Source: Tomocerus qinae (taxonomy: Eukaryota; Arthropoda; Collembola; Entomobryomorpha; Tomoceridae). Taken from it: DNA of 64,000 nucleotides. Positions within the stretch are counted from its first letter, which is position 1. Each line of letters opens with the position of its first letter. The notes below the pieces were generated by a model. That model worked only from the letters and a program-made list of their open reading frames with translations. It was not told the DNA's origin and ran no database searches. This document shows, piece by piece, positions 40,713 through 50,671 of the stretch. A program made the translations under genes and the position numbers. The stretch is taken from NCBI GenBank assembly GCA_020055645.1, contig CM034549.1, positions 16,203,930 to 16,267,929 on the forward strand, read 5' to 3'.

Positions 40713-41174
40713 GAATAATATGTTTGTCTAATCTAAAATTAATTGGCCATACAAAATTACAAATTGACTTGGTGGATTTTGGTTAACATTTTCTTGCTAT
40801 TTGATTAGAAAACTGAAAGACTGATCTAGAATATAATAATTTTTGGTTTTTGCGTATTTTATTACAGGTGGTGACGTAAACAAAACAAGAAGCCGAAGTA
40901 CTGTGCAACTTTAGCCGAATATATAAATAAGATTTCAGGACTTATCATCTATTATTGGGTATGTAATATATTAAATATACGATATCGATAATATATTTTA
41001 ATACATATTACAGTCTTAGTTTTAGTATCATCGATTACAATTTTTCTAAATGTTGAATGTAATGTAATCTATAAAGAGTCCATCCAACCTTATCCGTTTC
41101 ACGGTTACGCTTTAGATTTCAATATTTTCATTCGTGTGTAATACATTTCAGATAAAGAGTCAGATTCTGCCGAA
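40713..41174 (+). other. Upstream region of the GHITM gene
   Basis: Short AT-rich spacer. ATTTCAG at about 41145-41151 is a likely splice acceptor 23 bases before the ATG at 41175, so the first, non-coding exon probably lies between 40713 and 41100. Confidence 0.4.
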
Positions 41175-42813
41175 ATGCTACTTGCAAGTGCTCTTTGTCG
41201 GTCGGCTGCAATACCAATGGCTTCAAAGCCATTGCTGTCACAAATTGGAAATGTCGGAATCTCTTGTAAACAAATCGCCTTATCTGGCTCCATTCGAACT
41301 TTCAAAACCAACGCAAATCTTTTACAGAATGCGGATCGACAATTTATTCGCCGAGCAAAAGAAAGAATTGGTCTTAAAGACAGAGCAATGGGCCCGACCA
41401 GCGGAACACCTTTTCAAATTGGTACATTACAATTAAATAGTCTATAGCATGCCATGCTTATAAAATTTTACAAACATTTTATCATAATAATGCAGGACAA
41501 GGAGTTGTTGCTGGCGCATCCGTATTTGGATTGGGAGCACTTTGTTATTATGGGCTTGGACTTTCTAAGACTTCTGGCCAAGGAGCCATTGACCGATCTA
41601 TGGTGTGGCCACAGTATGTTCGAGAACGTATCAAGACCACTTATATGTACTTTGGAGGCTCCATTGTTTTTACTGCTGCTTCGGCCGCTGCAGCATTCCG
41701 CTCTCCGGCTCTGATGAATCTAATGATGAAAAATTCTTGGCTTGTTTTGGGTGGTAGCTTGGCTGCGATGATTGGCAGTAGTATGGTTGTAAGGTATACG
41801 CATCTAAAACATTTTACATTCACACTCTATATTCACTTTCATTCCATCAATTAGTTCTTGCTAAAGATCTATTGAAAGCTGACTAAAGTCCATTTAAAAT
41901 AAATAATTAACTCCAGGGGTTTGCCATATACGGAAGGCTTTGGGGCAAAACAAATTGGCTGGATGGTTCATTCTGGTGTCGTAGGAGTTGTAAGTTAAAT
42001 ATAACATAATATGTTTTATACGATAATTAACCATATTTGGTAGTTAGTTTGTCACCAATCTTCTGGTATGATAAAAATTCATTCTGTAATTAAAGGTTCT
42101 GGCACCGTTATGCATGATGGGCGGCCCCATTTTGATTCGTGCTGCATATATGACTGCTGGAGTCGGTATGTTAACTGTTAACAGTGACAACGAAAACAAT
42201 ATTACGAACGTTTTTATTCGTTTGATGATTTACCCAAACATTATATTTATTATTTTAATGTGATTTTAGTTGGTGGACTGAGTGCTATCGCCGCTTGTGC
42301 TCCCAGTGAGCAGTTTCTGAAAATGGGAGGACCTTTAGCTATTGGTTTGGGAGTTGTCTTTGCGTCATCTTTGGGTATACTGATGTTATAATTTTATGTT
42401 CAAGTATTCTAAGAGTAGGAATTGTTATAAAAAACATTATCTTCATCATCTACAATGTTGGTCATCATAATTTGTAAAACTTAGGTTCCATGTTTTTGCC
42501 GGCTACTACTGCTTTGGGAGCGACAATTTACTCTATTAGTCTTTACGGAGGGCTTCTTTTATTTTCTGGGATGATGCTTTACGATACTCAGAAAATAGTG
42601 AAACATGCGGAAGAAAGTCCCTATTATGACCCAGTAAATCAGTAAGTTCAAGTATAAATTCTTGGATGTAATTTTTTAACTAATATAATTAGATAAAGAG
42701 ATAATGAATTTTGTTCAATTTTTTACAGATCTATTTCAATCTTCATGGACACTGTCAACATATTTGTTAGAATTGTGCAAATCTTAGCTATGGGCGGTAA
42801 CCGAAGAAAGTAA
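41175..42813 (+). CDS. GHITM: Growth-hormone-inducible transmembrane protein (TMBIM5), mitochondrial
   Basis: Seven exons, 41175-41421, 41496-41793, 41917-41989, 42096-42165, 42270-42374, 42485-42641 and 42729-42813, give 344 residues, essentially the length of the vertebrate protein (345). An N-terminal basic, Ser-rich stretch is a mitochondrial presequence. The Bax-inhibitor-1-like core follows, with about seven hydrophobic helices. The C-terminal pair of conserved Asp residues appears as MMLYDTQKIVKHAEE and IFMDTVNIFVRIVQIL. TMBIM5 sits in the inner mitochondrial membrane and is linked to cristae structure and Ca2+/H+ exchange. The gene is intact and is the conserved member of a tandem pair; the second copy starts at 48613. 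Confidence 0.93.
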
Positions 42814-43098
42814 AATGTATAAAATCACTTGTTTTTCTTTTCAAAATTAATTATGCCAACTTCAATATATAAATCAATACAATATTAGGTATGCGTAATT
42901 GTTTAAGGAAAGAAAAGCTACAATTTTGTAGCTTTTGTAATTTACTGATTAAAAACTGATGCGATGATTCTAATCAAGTAAAGTAACTAGTAACTAACCT
43001 TTCAAACTTTACTATGTATATTATGCCTGTGCAAACATTTATGTATTTATGCAAGATTTTATTTGTAAATTTCGTAAAACAATAGCTATTTTGACCTA

Positions 43099-43104
43099 AA
43101 TAAA
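43099..43104 (+). terminator. Polyadenylation signal of GHITM
   Basis: AATAAA 286 bp past the stop codon and about 160 bp before the left end of the large TIR element. Confidence 0.6.
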
Positions 43105-43261
43105 ATTATGGTTCGTGGCCGCCATGAGTATTCCAAATTGCGTTGTTCCAATTTCATCATCGTCATCATCTATTCCTTTCCAATTTTAGAGATTTTTTTC
43201 CATCAGACTAAAATTACAGAGTTACCAGGCAATTGTTTCGTTGTTATTTTCTGTACTGTAC

Positions 43262-43672
43262 TGTTACTTCCTCATAGCAATGGTATTACCCATTGCGGAG
43301 TGGCACTTGGATACGCATTCTGATTGGCTGAAATTTTTTGAAATCCAGCCTTCTGATTGGCTATTGCTATAACGAATATTTTATAGATTCCCCAGATGGG
43401 GTAATTTTAACAACACTTTACAATTTACTACAAATTGCAATGCACTACATGAATATCATACACAGGATGCACACAAAGATTATAACTTTGCAAGGTAACG
43501 TTCTCATTCTACTATATGAATCATTTACCACGTATAGTAATTAAAAACCCTGATATTGAAGTGTGAAATGTGAATTATGATAAACTGCCTCCACTTCAAA
43601 CAGATGACTCATTAGGTTTTATTTTACTGCATTGACAGTTGAAAACCAATAATTTTACTCAAATCTATTATA
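43262..43672 (+). repeat. Left terminal inverted repeat
   Basis: Pairs with the inverse of about 48084-48505. It contains two inverted CCAAT boxes (CTGATTGGCTGAAA and CTGATTGGCTATTG). The pairing is broken at 43673 by a nested insertion and resumes for about 19 bp at 44087. Confidence 0.85.
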
Positions 43673-44086
43673 GCAATAAGGCTAAACTGCAGTTATCCGG
43701 CCAGGTTTTTCTTGCACCCCAGCACCCTTGCACCCCAGCACCCTCGGTTTTCTCCTCAATATTGCCCGAAAACGATGCAAAATCAGCAAAGGAAAGATTA
43801 GCAATGTCCTAGCTAGTTTGCGCCATCGCAAGCAAGGACGTGTGTTACCCCACTATGAAGGCACTAGATGTGCATGAAGTTTACAATTATTCCTAAAAAT
43901 TTAATTATTTTAAATCATATAGAAAGTAAAGATAGTAACATCGTCATTCTTCCTTGAAAAAAAATAATTAGTTTACACTGCTAGTATGGTTACATCTCTC
44001 GCTCTGTACGTTAAGTCTGAATGTTTGAATTCTTTATAATATAATTATTACTATGTAATCGATGTATTCTGTATGTTATATTGCTA
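43673..44086. mobile_element. Nested, truncated relative of the foldback transposon
   Basis: Absent from the right TIR, so inserted later than the large element or lost from one arm. At 43680 it starts with the same GGCTAAACTGCAGTTATCCG terminus as the foldback element at 39593. A few degraded 8-bp units (CACCCCAG, CACCCTTG) follow up to about 43745. The rest, to 44086, is unrelated sequence, and the matching right terminus is missing. Confidence 0.7.
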
Positions 44087-44737
44087 CACGGTTAGAAAAA
44101 TTTCTTTAGTAGGTCCACCTTACCAAGCGCAATGCTCTATATTTACCAAAATCTCCCTTTTCTTTCTGGTCGTTTGATCTATTTATAGTAATGATACCTT
44201 ATTAGTGGGAGCTACTACCATACTGTCACTGAGAACGAGTAAGAAAGCCTACCCTACGACTGTGATGCGCAATATCATGCCTATCAAACACGAGGGCCAA
44301 GACGCGTCTAACCACCCGCTGCATTTTAAAACCTGCCATGTGAAGTGACCAAAATTCTATTAATCGGAATTGTTGATTGTTTCTCAACAATTCTTTTGTG
44401 CGAAATAATAAAATATTTTGTTATGATAAAAACATTTGAATTTGGACAAACATGTCGTATGCCTTGGTGATTGATCTACTTTCTGGACTGGAGTTATCAC
44501 ATCTGCTACACGTGTTTCAAGGTAATTAAATATGTTTAAATTTATTATTATTTATACAAATGACAACATTGTAAAAAGAAGGACTGAAAATAGCAATAAA
44601 ATCACTTAAATTATTAAAGCTTTTCTGGCTAAAATTTAAGACTCGAGCGTTTCCTAGGGCCAAAACAGTGTTAGATATAATCTTAGTGTTTATTTAAGGA
44701 AATAAGATTTTAAACACTAAATAAAATCCAACAATCA

Positions 44738-45200
44738 CTACCTTTTCAAATACTCCTGAAATTCAATCCATTCGTTCTTTTCGTCCATTTCTGAAAGTTT
44801 TGTTACATCTTGTGCGTCATTGTTTTATAAAAATAAAATTGTACAATTTACTAATGTATTAACACTAAAAATTAATTTAACTTTGCACTAACGTAAACGA
44901 AGCAAGGTCCAAATTTTCTATTTGTTTTGTACTTTTGCTGAGGTACTCCAATCTATTAGATAAATTCTTAAAATAAAAAATAAAAAACGTTTATCTGTAC
45001 TAATTATTTTTAAAAAGGGCTTACTTGGTTAACTTATTACGAACTCTAGACAGACGCTCATACATTGCGTGACTAAGTATTTTGTCTATTAAGACATCAT
45101 CACTTAAACCTTCAACTAAATGGCCACCGTGTTTTTCCAAATCTCTCCCACTGGTGTCAAAAATCACTTCCCACTTTCGTTTTAATCTATTTAAATCCAT
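44738..45200 (-). CDS. Small hypothetical helical protein inside the TIR element
   Basis: Minus-strand exons 45200-45025, 44952-44933 and 44808-44738 join in frame to 88 residues. It starts MDLNRLKRKWEVIFDTSGRD and ends in a charged helix WIEFQEYLKR. An alternative donor in exon 2 at 44893 would change the last part. The composition (many Leu, Lys, Glu) suggests a coiled coil or other helical bundle. No family is recognised. It is transcribed opposite to the SAM/C2H2 gene, from within that gene's intron. Confidence 0.4.
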
Positions 45201-45397
45201 TTTGGAGGATTATAAAATCTGATTAAATAGTGTCGACGCTATCCACTTCAAGTATTTTGAATTTCGAGGTATTTAGAGAATTTAGACTGCGACATAATAT
45301 ATCAACACAGCATCTAATTTTGTATTCCAAAGCAGTAGTCATCGGTTAATGCTTAATAATCACTTTTGTGTCTGTAAAATTTGTTTGATATTTAGTA

Positions 45398-45775
45398 GCA
45401 ATCATATCACGTACATTGTGATGAACTTTGCTGATCTTGTAGCAATCAAATCACATACAGTAGGATGAACATTGCTGATCCTGTAGCAGTCAAATCATAT
45501 GCCATAGTAATAGTTGTTAGCTGTCAATTAAATTACATTGCTGGTCAGGTAGCAATCAAAAAATATTCCATAGTAATAGTTGTTAGCTGTCAATTATATT
45601 ACATTGCTGGTCCGGCAGCAATCAAATCATACTCCATAGTATAAGTTGTTAGCTGTCAAATACATTGCATTGCTGGTCCGGCAGCAATCAAATCATATTC
45701 CATAGTATTAGTTGTTAGCTGTCAATTACATTGCATTGCTGGTCCAGCAGCAATGAAATCATGCTAAAAAAATAT
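45398..45775 (+). repeat. Tandem repeat array, unit about 67 bp
   Basis: About five to six copies of a unit containing AGCAATCAAATCATA, TAGTTGTTAGCTGTCAA and TTGCATTGCTGGTCC. The first copies are more diverged than the last. Fragments of the unit (AGCAATCAAAT, GTTAGCTGTCAA) recur at about 46650-46750 on the other side of the zinc-finger ORF. Confidence 0.85.
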
Positions 45776-48070
45776 TAGATGAAGACCATATGTTTTTTCT
45801 GCCATTTTTGTTTGGCTAGACTTCCGTAGTGATTGCCTGAAAATACTTAATTATAAATTTTCACTTTTCAATATTGATTTAAATGTTTCAGGTGAAGGCT
45901 ATGATGATGAGGCAATAATTTCTGCAACGGACACAGATTTGTCTGGGACTTAACTTGGGAAGTCGACGAAAGCTGCTAAGTCAAATCGTACTTATTAAGT
46001 CAAAACAGGTCTTTATTTGTCATTCATGTAAAAATGGGTTTATATCTTTGGTAGATCTATTGCGTCACTTTTCTAGCCATGGATTACATCAAAAAGGGAG
46101 GTATCAATGTGTTCACTGTAATTCTGTGTTCGATTCCAAGAAAGGGATTTATAATCATTTTAGACGCTTTTTCGCTGCACATGATTTAATTCGAAGTTGC
46201 AACTCAAACAAACATGCTAATGGCATGGAGAACAGCAACAATATGGAAACTGATCCTTCTAATTTAGAGAGCAATGAAATTCTAATCAATGAAAATGTAG
46301 AAAGTTGTAACAACACTTTGTCTTTAGAGACTATTCAAAATATTGCTGCGAAATTAAGAGCTCAGTTACTTTCATCAGGTAAAGTACCAATGTCAACTTG
46401 TGAACAGGCTATTGCTAAATTTAAAATATTAATTGTTGAAATTGTAAAAAGCTGTATAGATATTGCCAGAGCCACAATTAGTATGGCAAACGATAATCAA
46501 AAGCTGTTACACATAAAACGAATGGAAAATTATTATGACCCGTTTGCCTCCATTTAATCACACTTTGACTGTCCATCTTTGAATTGATAGAATTTAATTA
46601 GTTACATATAAGTTGCAAAGTAAGCAGGTATGGTGAAAATGTAGCATTTATTTGTTAGCTGTCAAAGTAATCAGATATGATGGTAATTAAGCAATCAAAT
46701 GTTAGCAGTCAAAGTAGGCAGATGTGGTGGAAGATTAGCAATCAAATACTATTAACGTAACACAGAGTTTTTAACTGTTTTAAACTAAATAGATGTTATA
46801 TGTTCTGGGTTTTTAATCATGTTATTTTATTATTGAAACTATAGATGACATTAATATTGTTGCGTTTCTTGTCCTGCCTATCATTCTTCCCCAATGTGGC
46901 CGAAAATCTGTGGGAATAAATGAGCCGACGGAAGCTGCGAAAGTCATTAGAACATCAGGACGAAAGAGAAAGAACGATTCTCAAGAACAGGATTCCAATA
47001 TCAGAACAATTAAGGCTTCAAAAATAGAATACCTTGCGTCTATGTTGGTGCAAAAACCAGTAAGGTTTAAGATATTATTTCATTATCCAAATATTTGATT
47101 ATATTGTGATTAATAGTAGACATTTTCTTGTAACATACATGTACTGTTGTTTAATTTGCACAGGAAACCTTCAATCCAAAGGAGATTCTAATGGGAAACA
47201 ACAGGAACAGTCAGTTTATTCTTGACATTGGAAATTATATCAGTCTGAATTTCAAAAATTTTTGGATTGTCTTGGATAAGTATCTAATTCCCTGTGAACC
47301 TAACTTTTTAAATGCTTTAGATACTTGTTTTAAGACTTTGTGGTTTTTTCAAAGGAATCTTTGGCCCCTTGGCAATTTATCGATATAGCTGTATTTGGAA
47401 GGCGCATTGACCCAAAGGTAGTACCTGCAGCTGTGCAGGGTTTATTGGGCCAAATAATGTTAAGAATTAATTCTTAGGTTAACTTATTAGGCCTTAATTA
47501 ATTAATTGGCTAAACATATTTTATAATGGCTTTAATATCAATGAATATTTCATTTTTTAAATTTAATCTGTAAAGTGGATGCTATAAATTGATTTTAATT
47601 GTATAACTTGTACCAGTGCTGTTATGATTTATTATTGTATTTTGTACAGCTTTTGCTAAGATAGTTAAGAAAATTGTATTCTAGGCAGCAAATTGTATGA
47701 ATTAATTGATCTGTATCATAATGAAATTATTTCATCTTGAATAATAAAATTTTATATAATAAATGGGGTAATGTGAAACATAATTGCATTTTATTCCTTG
47801 CACAATCCTTGAATCAAACACTGATTTGGTTCTAAGGCGATTTTGGTGGAGAAAGGCAATTTTTACTTTGATTAGAGTAACCTGATTAGTCTAAATAGGG
47901 TAACCCGAAAAGCATTGCTTCCCTTGCGATCTAGTAGATTTTGAATAAAAGTTTAACTCTAAATAGGATTAAATTAGCTGCCTGGTGCTTCTTGCAACTC
48001 TTAGTGCGGAAATAGAGCTGATGCCCGTCATTTGGGAAACATACTAAAGTTTTGGTCTATATCGACCATT

Positions 48071-48505
48071 CCTTTCTAACCGTGTATTATAGGTTGAGTA
48101 AAATTATGTGTTTGCAACTGCCAATGCAGTAAAATGAAACCGAATGTGTCATCTGTTTGAATTGGAGGCAGTTTATCAATAACTCACATTTCACACTTCA
48201 ACAACATCGGGGCATTTAATTACTATACGCGTTAAATGATTCATAATAGTTAGTAGAATGAGAACGAATTGTTGTTGTGCCATGCAAAGTGTCTTTGTGT
48301 GCATCCTATGATATTCATGTAGTGCATTGTAATTTGTAGTAAATTGTAAAGTATTGCTAAAATTCCCCCATCTGGGGAATCTATAAAATATTCGTTATAG
48401 CAATAGCCAATCAGAAGGCTGGATTTCAAAAAATTTCAGCCAATCAGAATGCGTATCCAAGTGCCACTCCGCAATGGGTAATACCATTGCTATGAGGAAG
48501 TAACA
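48071..48505 (-). repeat. Right terminal inverted repeat
   Basis: Inverse of 43262-43672 plus 44087-44105. It is uninterrupted here, so it represents the original repeat arm. It ends about 108 bp before the start codon of the GHITM paralogue. Confidence 0.85.
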
Positions 48506-48612
48506 GTACTCAGATTACTTTTGGCAATATCATTAGTGATTACTAAAAGCGTTTCGTAGTTGTACAAGATTTCGGGTCTACGGCAGGGTGAAAAAACTTG
48601 GCTACAGTGAAG

Positions 48613-49959
48613 ATGTTTATGGCGTACAATTTAGCTAGGAGTGCTCGTGTGGTCTTTAGAAAACCTTTACTATTGAAATTCGGCTTTAAAAGAAGTTTTA
48701 AGACCGACCAATCTCTTCTACAAAGAAAAGGATTCGTTAAAAGGTTGACTACTACCATTTCAAAGCTGGAGTATGGTTCCAGTCGCACGGGGAGATTTGC
48801 TGCTGGGATTGGTACGACATTTTTTATTTCTTATGACTTTTGTATCGTTACTCTCAATAGACCTACAAGGGGTGGAATTATAATACGCAAGATATACGGA
48901 CAAATACAAGATTGCAAAATAAATGTTACCTATTACTCTGTAGGTCAGTGTTTGGTTTCTGGAATGGCAGTATTGGCAGCTGGCGGATTTGCACATTATA
49001 TCTTGGGTGTAGGCCACATAAGACGCTTAGATTTAACTGTGCTGCCTCACTATGCTAGAAACCGAATTTTTATAACCTATATCTATTTTGGCATATCTGT
49101 GATGTTGTCTGCCTGTTCTAGCGTTTTCTGCATGTGGCTATTGAAACGAAATAGTAGAGTATTGAGATTTGTGGCGAATAATAGTACTGGTTTAATTCTT
49201 CCGGTATTTCTCAGTCAGTATTTTATTGGCAGTACTTTAGTGTAAGTTATTAGAATCCTATATACTTTAAGTATTTTAAAAACAAGAGTAAAATATATAT
49301 ATTTTGTAATCAATTAACAGGGGAATATCGTTAAAAACAGAATTTGAATGGAAGCATTTTCTGTATGTATTTCAATCGGTGTTCGTTGGTGTTACAGTAG
49401 CTCCTATTATTCTTGTCAGTGGTTTATCTGTCCGAAGAGCTGCATTTGTTTCCACTGGAATCCTCGGTGGCTTGGCATTAATTGGGAGTAATACAACAGT
49501 TCGTACTTATCGAGGGTATGAACGACAATGGTTAGCTGCTACACTTCTAGTTCCTGGGGCGTTTTTCAGTGAGTATATATTTTTCAAAAATTTCGAATTC
49601 AAAATCTATTAGGGTCGACTATGAATTAGATTCCAATAAACGTATTTTTGGGTAAAGGTTATATGATAGGGGGAAGAATTACACCGTTTGCCAATATCTT
49701 ATACTGGACCTTCATGCACGGAGGATTGGCATTATATTCTATCATGTTTTTGTATGACTCCAACAATATCGTCCATCATTCCGATTTCTATCCAGAATAC
49801 TACGACCCTATCAATGAGTAAGATTATTAGTTTAAGATTGAATCAAAAATATTTTGTTTTGATACAAAAAATTCATGACCCTTTTAAATTTTCAGATCTA
49901 TGAGGATTTATATGGACGCTGTCAATATTTTTGTTAGAATGATATTCCTTACTCCATGA
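48613..49959 (+). CDS. Diverged tandem paralogue of GHITM/TMBIM5
   Basis: Five exons, 48613-48811, 48944-49241, 49321-49568, 49658-49817 and 49896-49959, give 322 residues. Exon 2 is 298 bases, exactly as in the first copy. Exon 3 is 248 bases, exactly the sum of exons 3, 4 and 5 of the first copy, so two introns were lost or never gained here. An N-terminal basic stretch (RKPLLLKFGFKRSFKT) suggests a mitochondrial presequence. The C-terminal pattern FLYDSNNIVHH, then YYDP and IYMDAVNIFVR, keeps both conserved Asp residues, but the protein ends a few residues earlier than the first copy. Identity elsewhere is modest. ATG 48613 is chosen because the upstream in-frame codon is TTG. The first intron (48812-48943) is 132 bp without an in-frame stop. 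Confidence 0.85.
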
Positions 49960-50671
49960 CCTCGCTTTAGAGAAGGGAAGGATCTACCATTTAGAGATGG
50001 AACACTCTAACCGATTGAAATGTAACTGAACAACGGTGGGTGCTTAGAATTTGTGTCGGAATTACTTAATTAGGAAACAATCAATGCTTGGTCAAATAGA
50101 TATTTTTTACCTTTATGTTACAGACTTTTGTTTGTCTGTAAAAAGTTTGACCGTGACCCGGGTTATACTACTGCCTCTATAATCACTGAAAGTTAGGGCA
50201 GTGAAATTAATAACAAGTCCTAAACTTTTCTCGTTCTCGAATAGAAAGTAATAAACGTACTTTCTATTAACTAACTATTAAATAACTCATAAACGTATAA
50301 AACATGTATTGTAATTGAAAAAGTAGAAATAAAGTTTTTTCCGCCGAACTTTTAATATACCGGGTGTTTGCACGCTACGAAACCAAGAAGAAGAACTTGA
50401 ATGCATGAAAATGATAAATAATAAATAGTTTCTATTCAGCAAAGCAAATAGTAATCATTCCTGCAACACACAAATTGCAAAACCTTCAATTTAAATAGTC
50501 TGGCAGCCAGTATTTAATATTCCGCAATCCGCATTAACAATTACCTATTCATCACATTTGGTATTACACTGGAGATGTATTGTCGCAGTACTCTATTTAT
50601 AATAAAAATTCCATTCATAAGAACGTTTGGTAAGTGTAAAATATATTTTCCAAGAGTAAGTCACTGACAAG
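49960..50671. other. Spacer between the GHITM paralogue and the receptor gene
   Basis: Contains the AATAAA signal of the GHITM paralogue at 50328-50333 and presumably the promoter of the downstream receptor gene. No other feature seen. Confidence 0.5.

Larger units (their letters stand above)
44452..47388 (+). pseudogene. SAM-domain and C2H2 zinc-finger protein of the TIR element, frameshifted
   Basis: Exon 44452-44521 splices to 45892 onward and gives a short frame with a SAM-domain pattern: LLSGLELSHLLHVFQ, then GEGYDDEAIISATDTDL. It stops at 45951-45953. The rest of the SAM domain, LGSRRKLLSQI, starts directly after in another frame (45955 on), so a one-base shift near 45950 separates the halves. 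The second frame runs to 46557. It has two C2H2-type fingers (FICHSC...HFSSH and YQCVHC...HFRRFF) and then a helical stretch. Further likely exons are 46845-47059 (VLPIILPQC, then a basic patch GRKRK) and 47164-47388. No start codon opens the second frame. I read it as a decayed gene of an element-associated family, not a host gene. The exon links after 46557 are tentative. Confidence 0.5.
43262..48505. mobile_element. 5.2-kb element with long TIRs carrying SAM/C2H2 coding
   Basis: Sequence 43262-43672 is inverted-repeated at about 48084-48505 with high identity, and the match resumes at 44087-44105 against 48071-48084. The outermost bases are TGTTACTTCCTCATAGCAAT at the left and the inverse at the right. 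The palindromic GTAC flanks both ends and is a possible 4-bp target duplication. TG...CA ends with 4-5-bp duplications are typical of integrase-type elements such as Ginger, but no integrase or other transposase was recognised. The interior holds a disrupted SAM plus C2H2 zinc-finger gene on the plus strand, a small spliced gene on the minus strand and a tandem-repeat array. The element lies exactly between the two GHITM paralogues. Confidence 0.75.
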
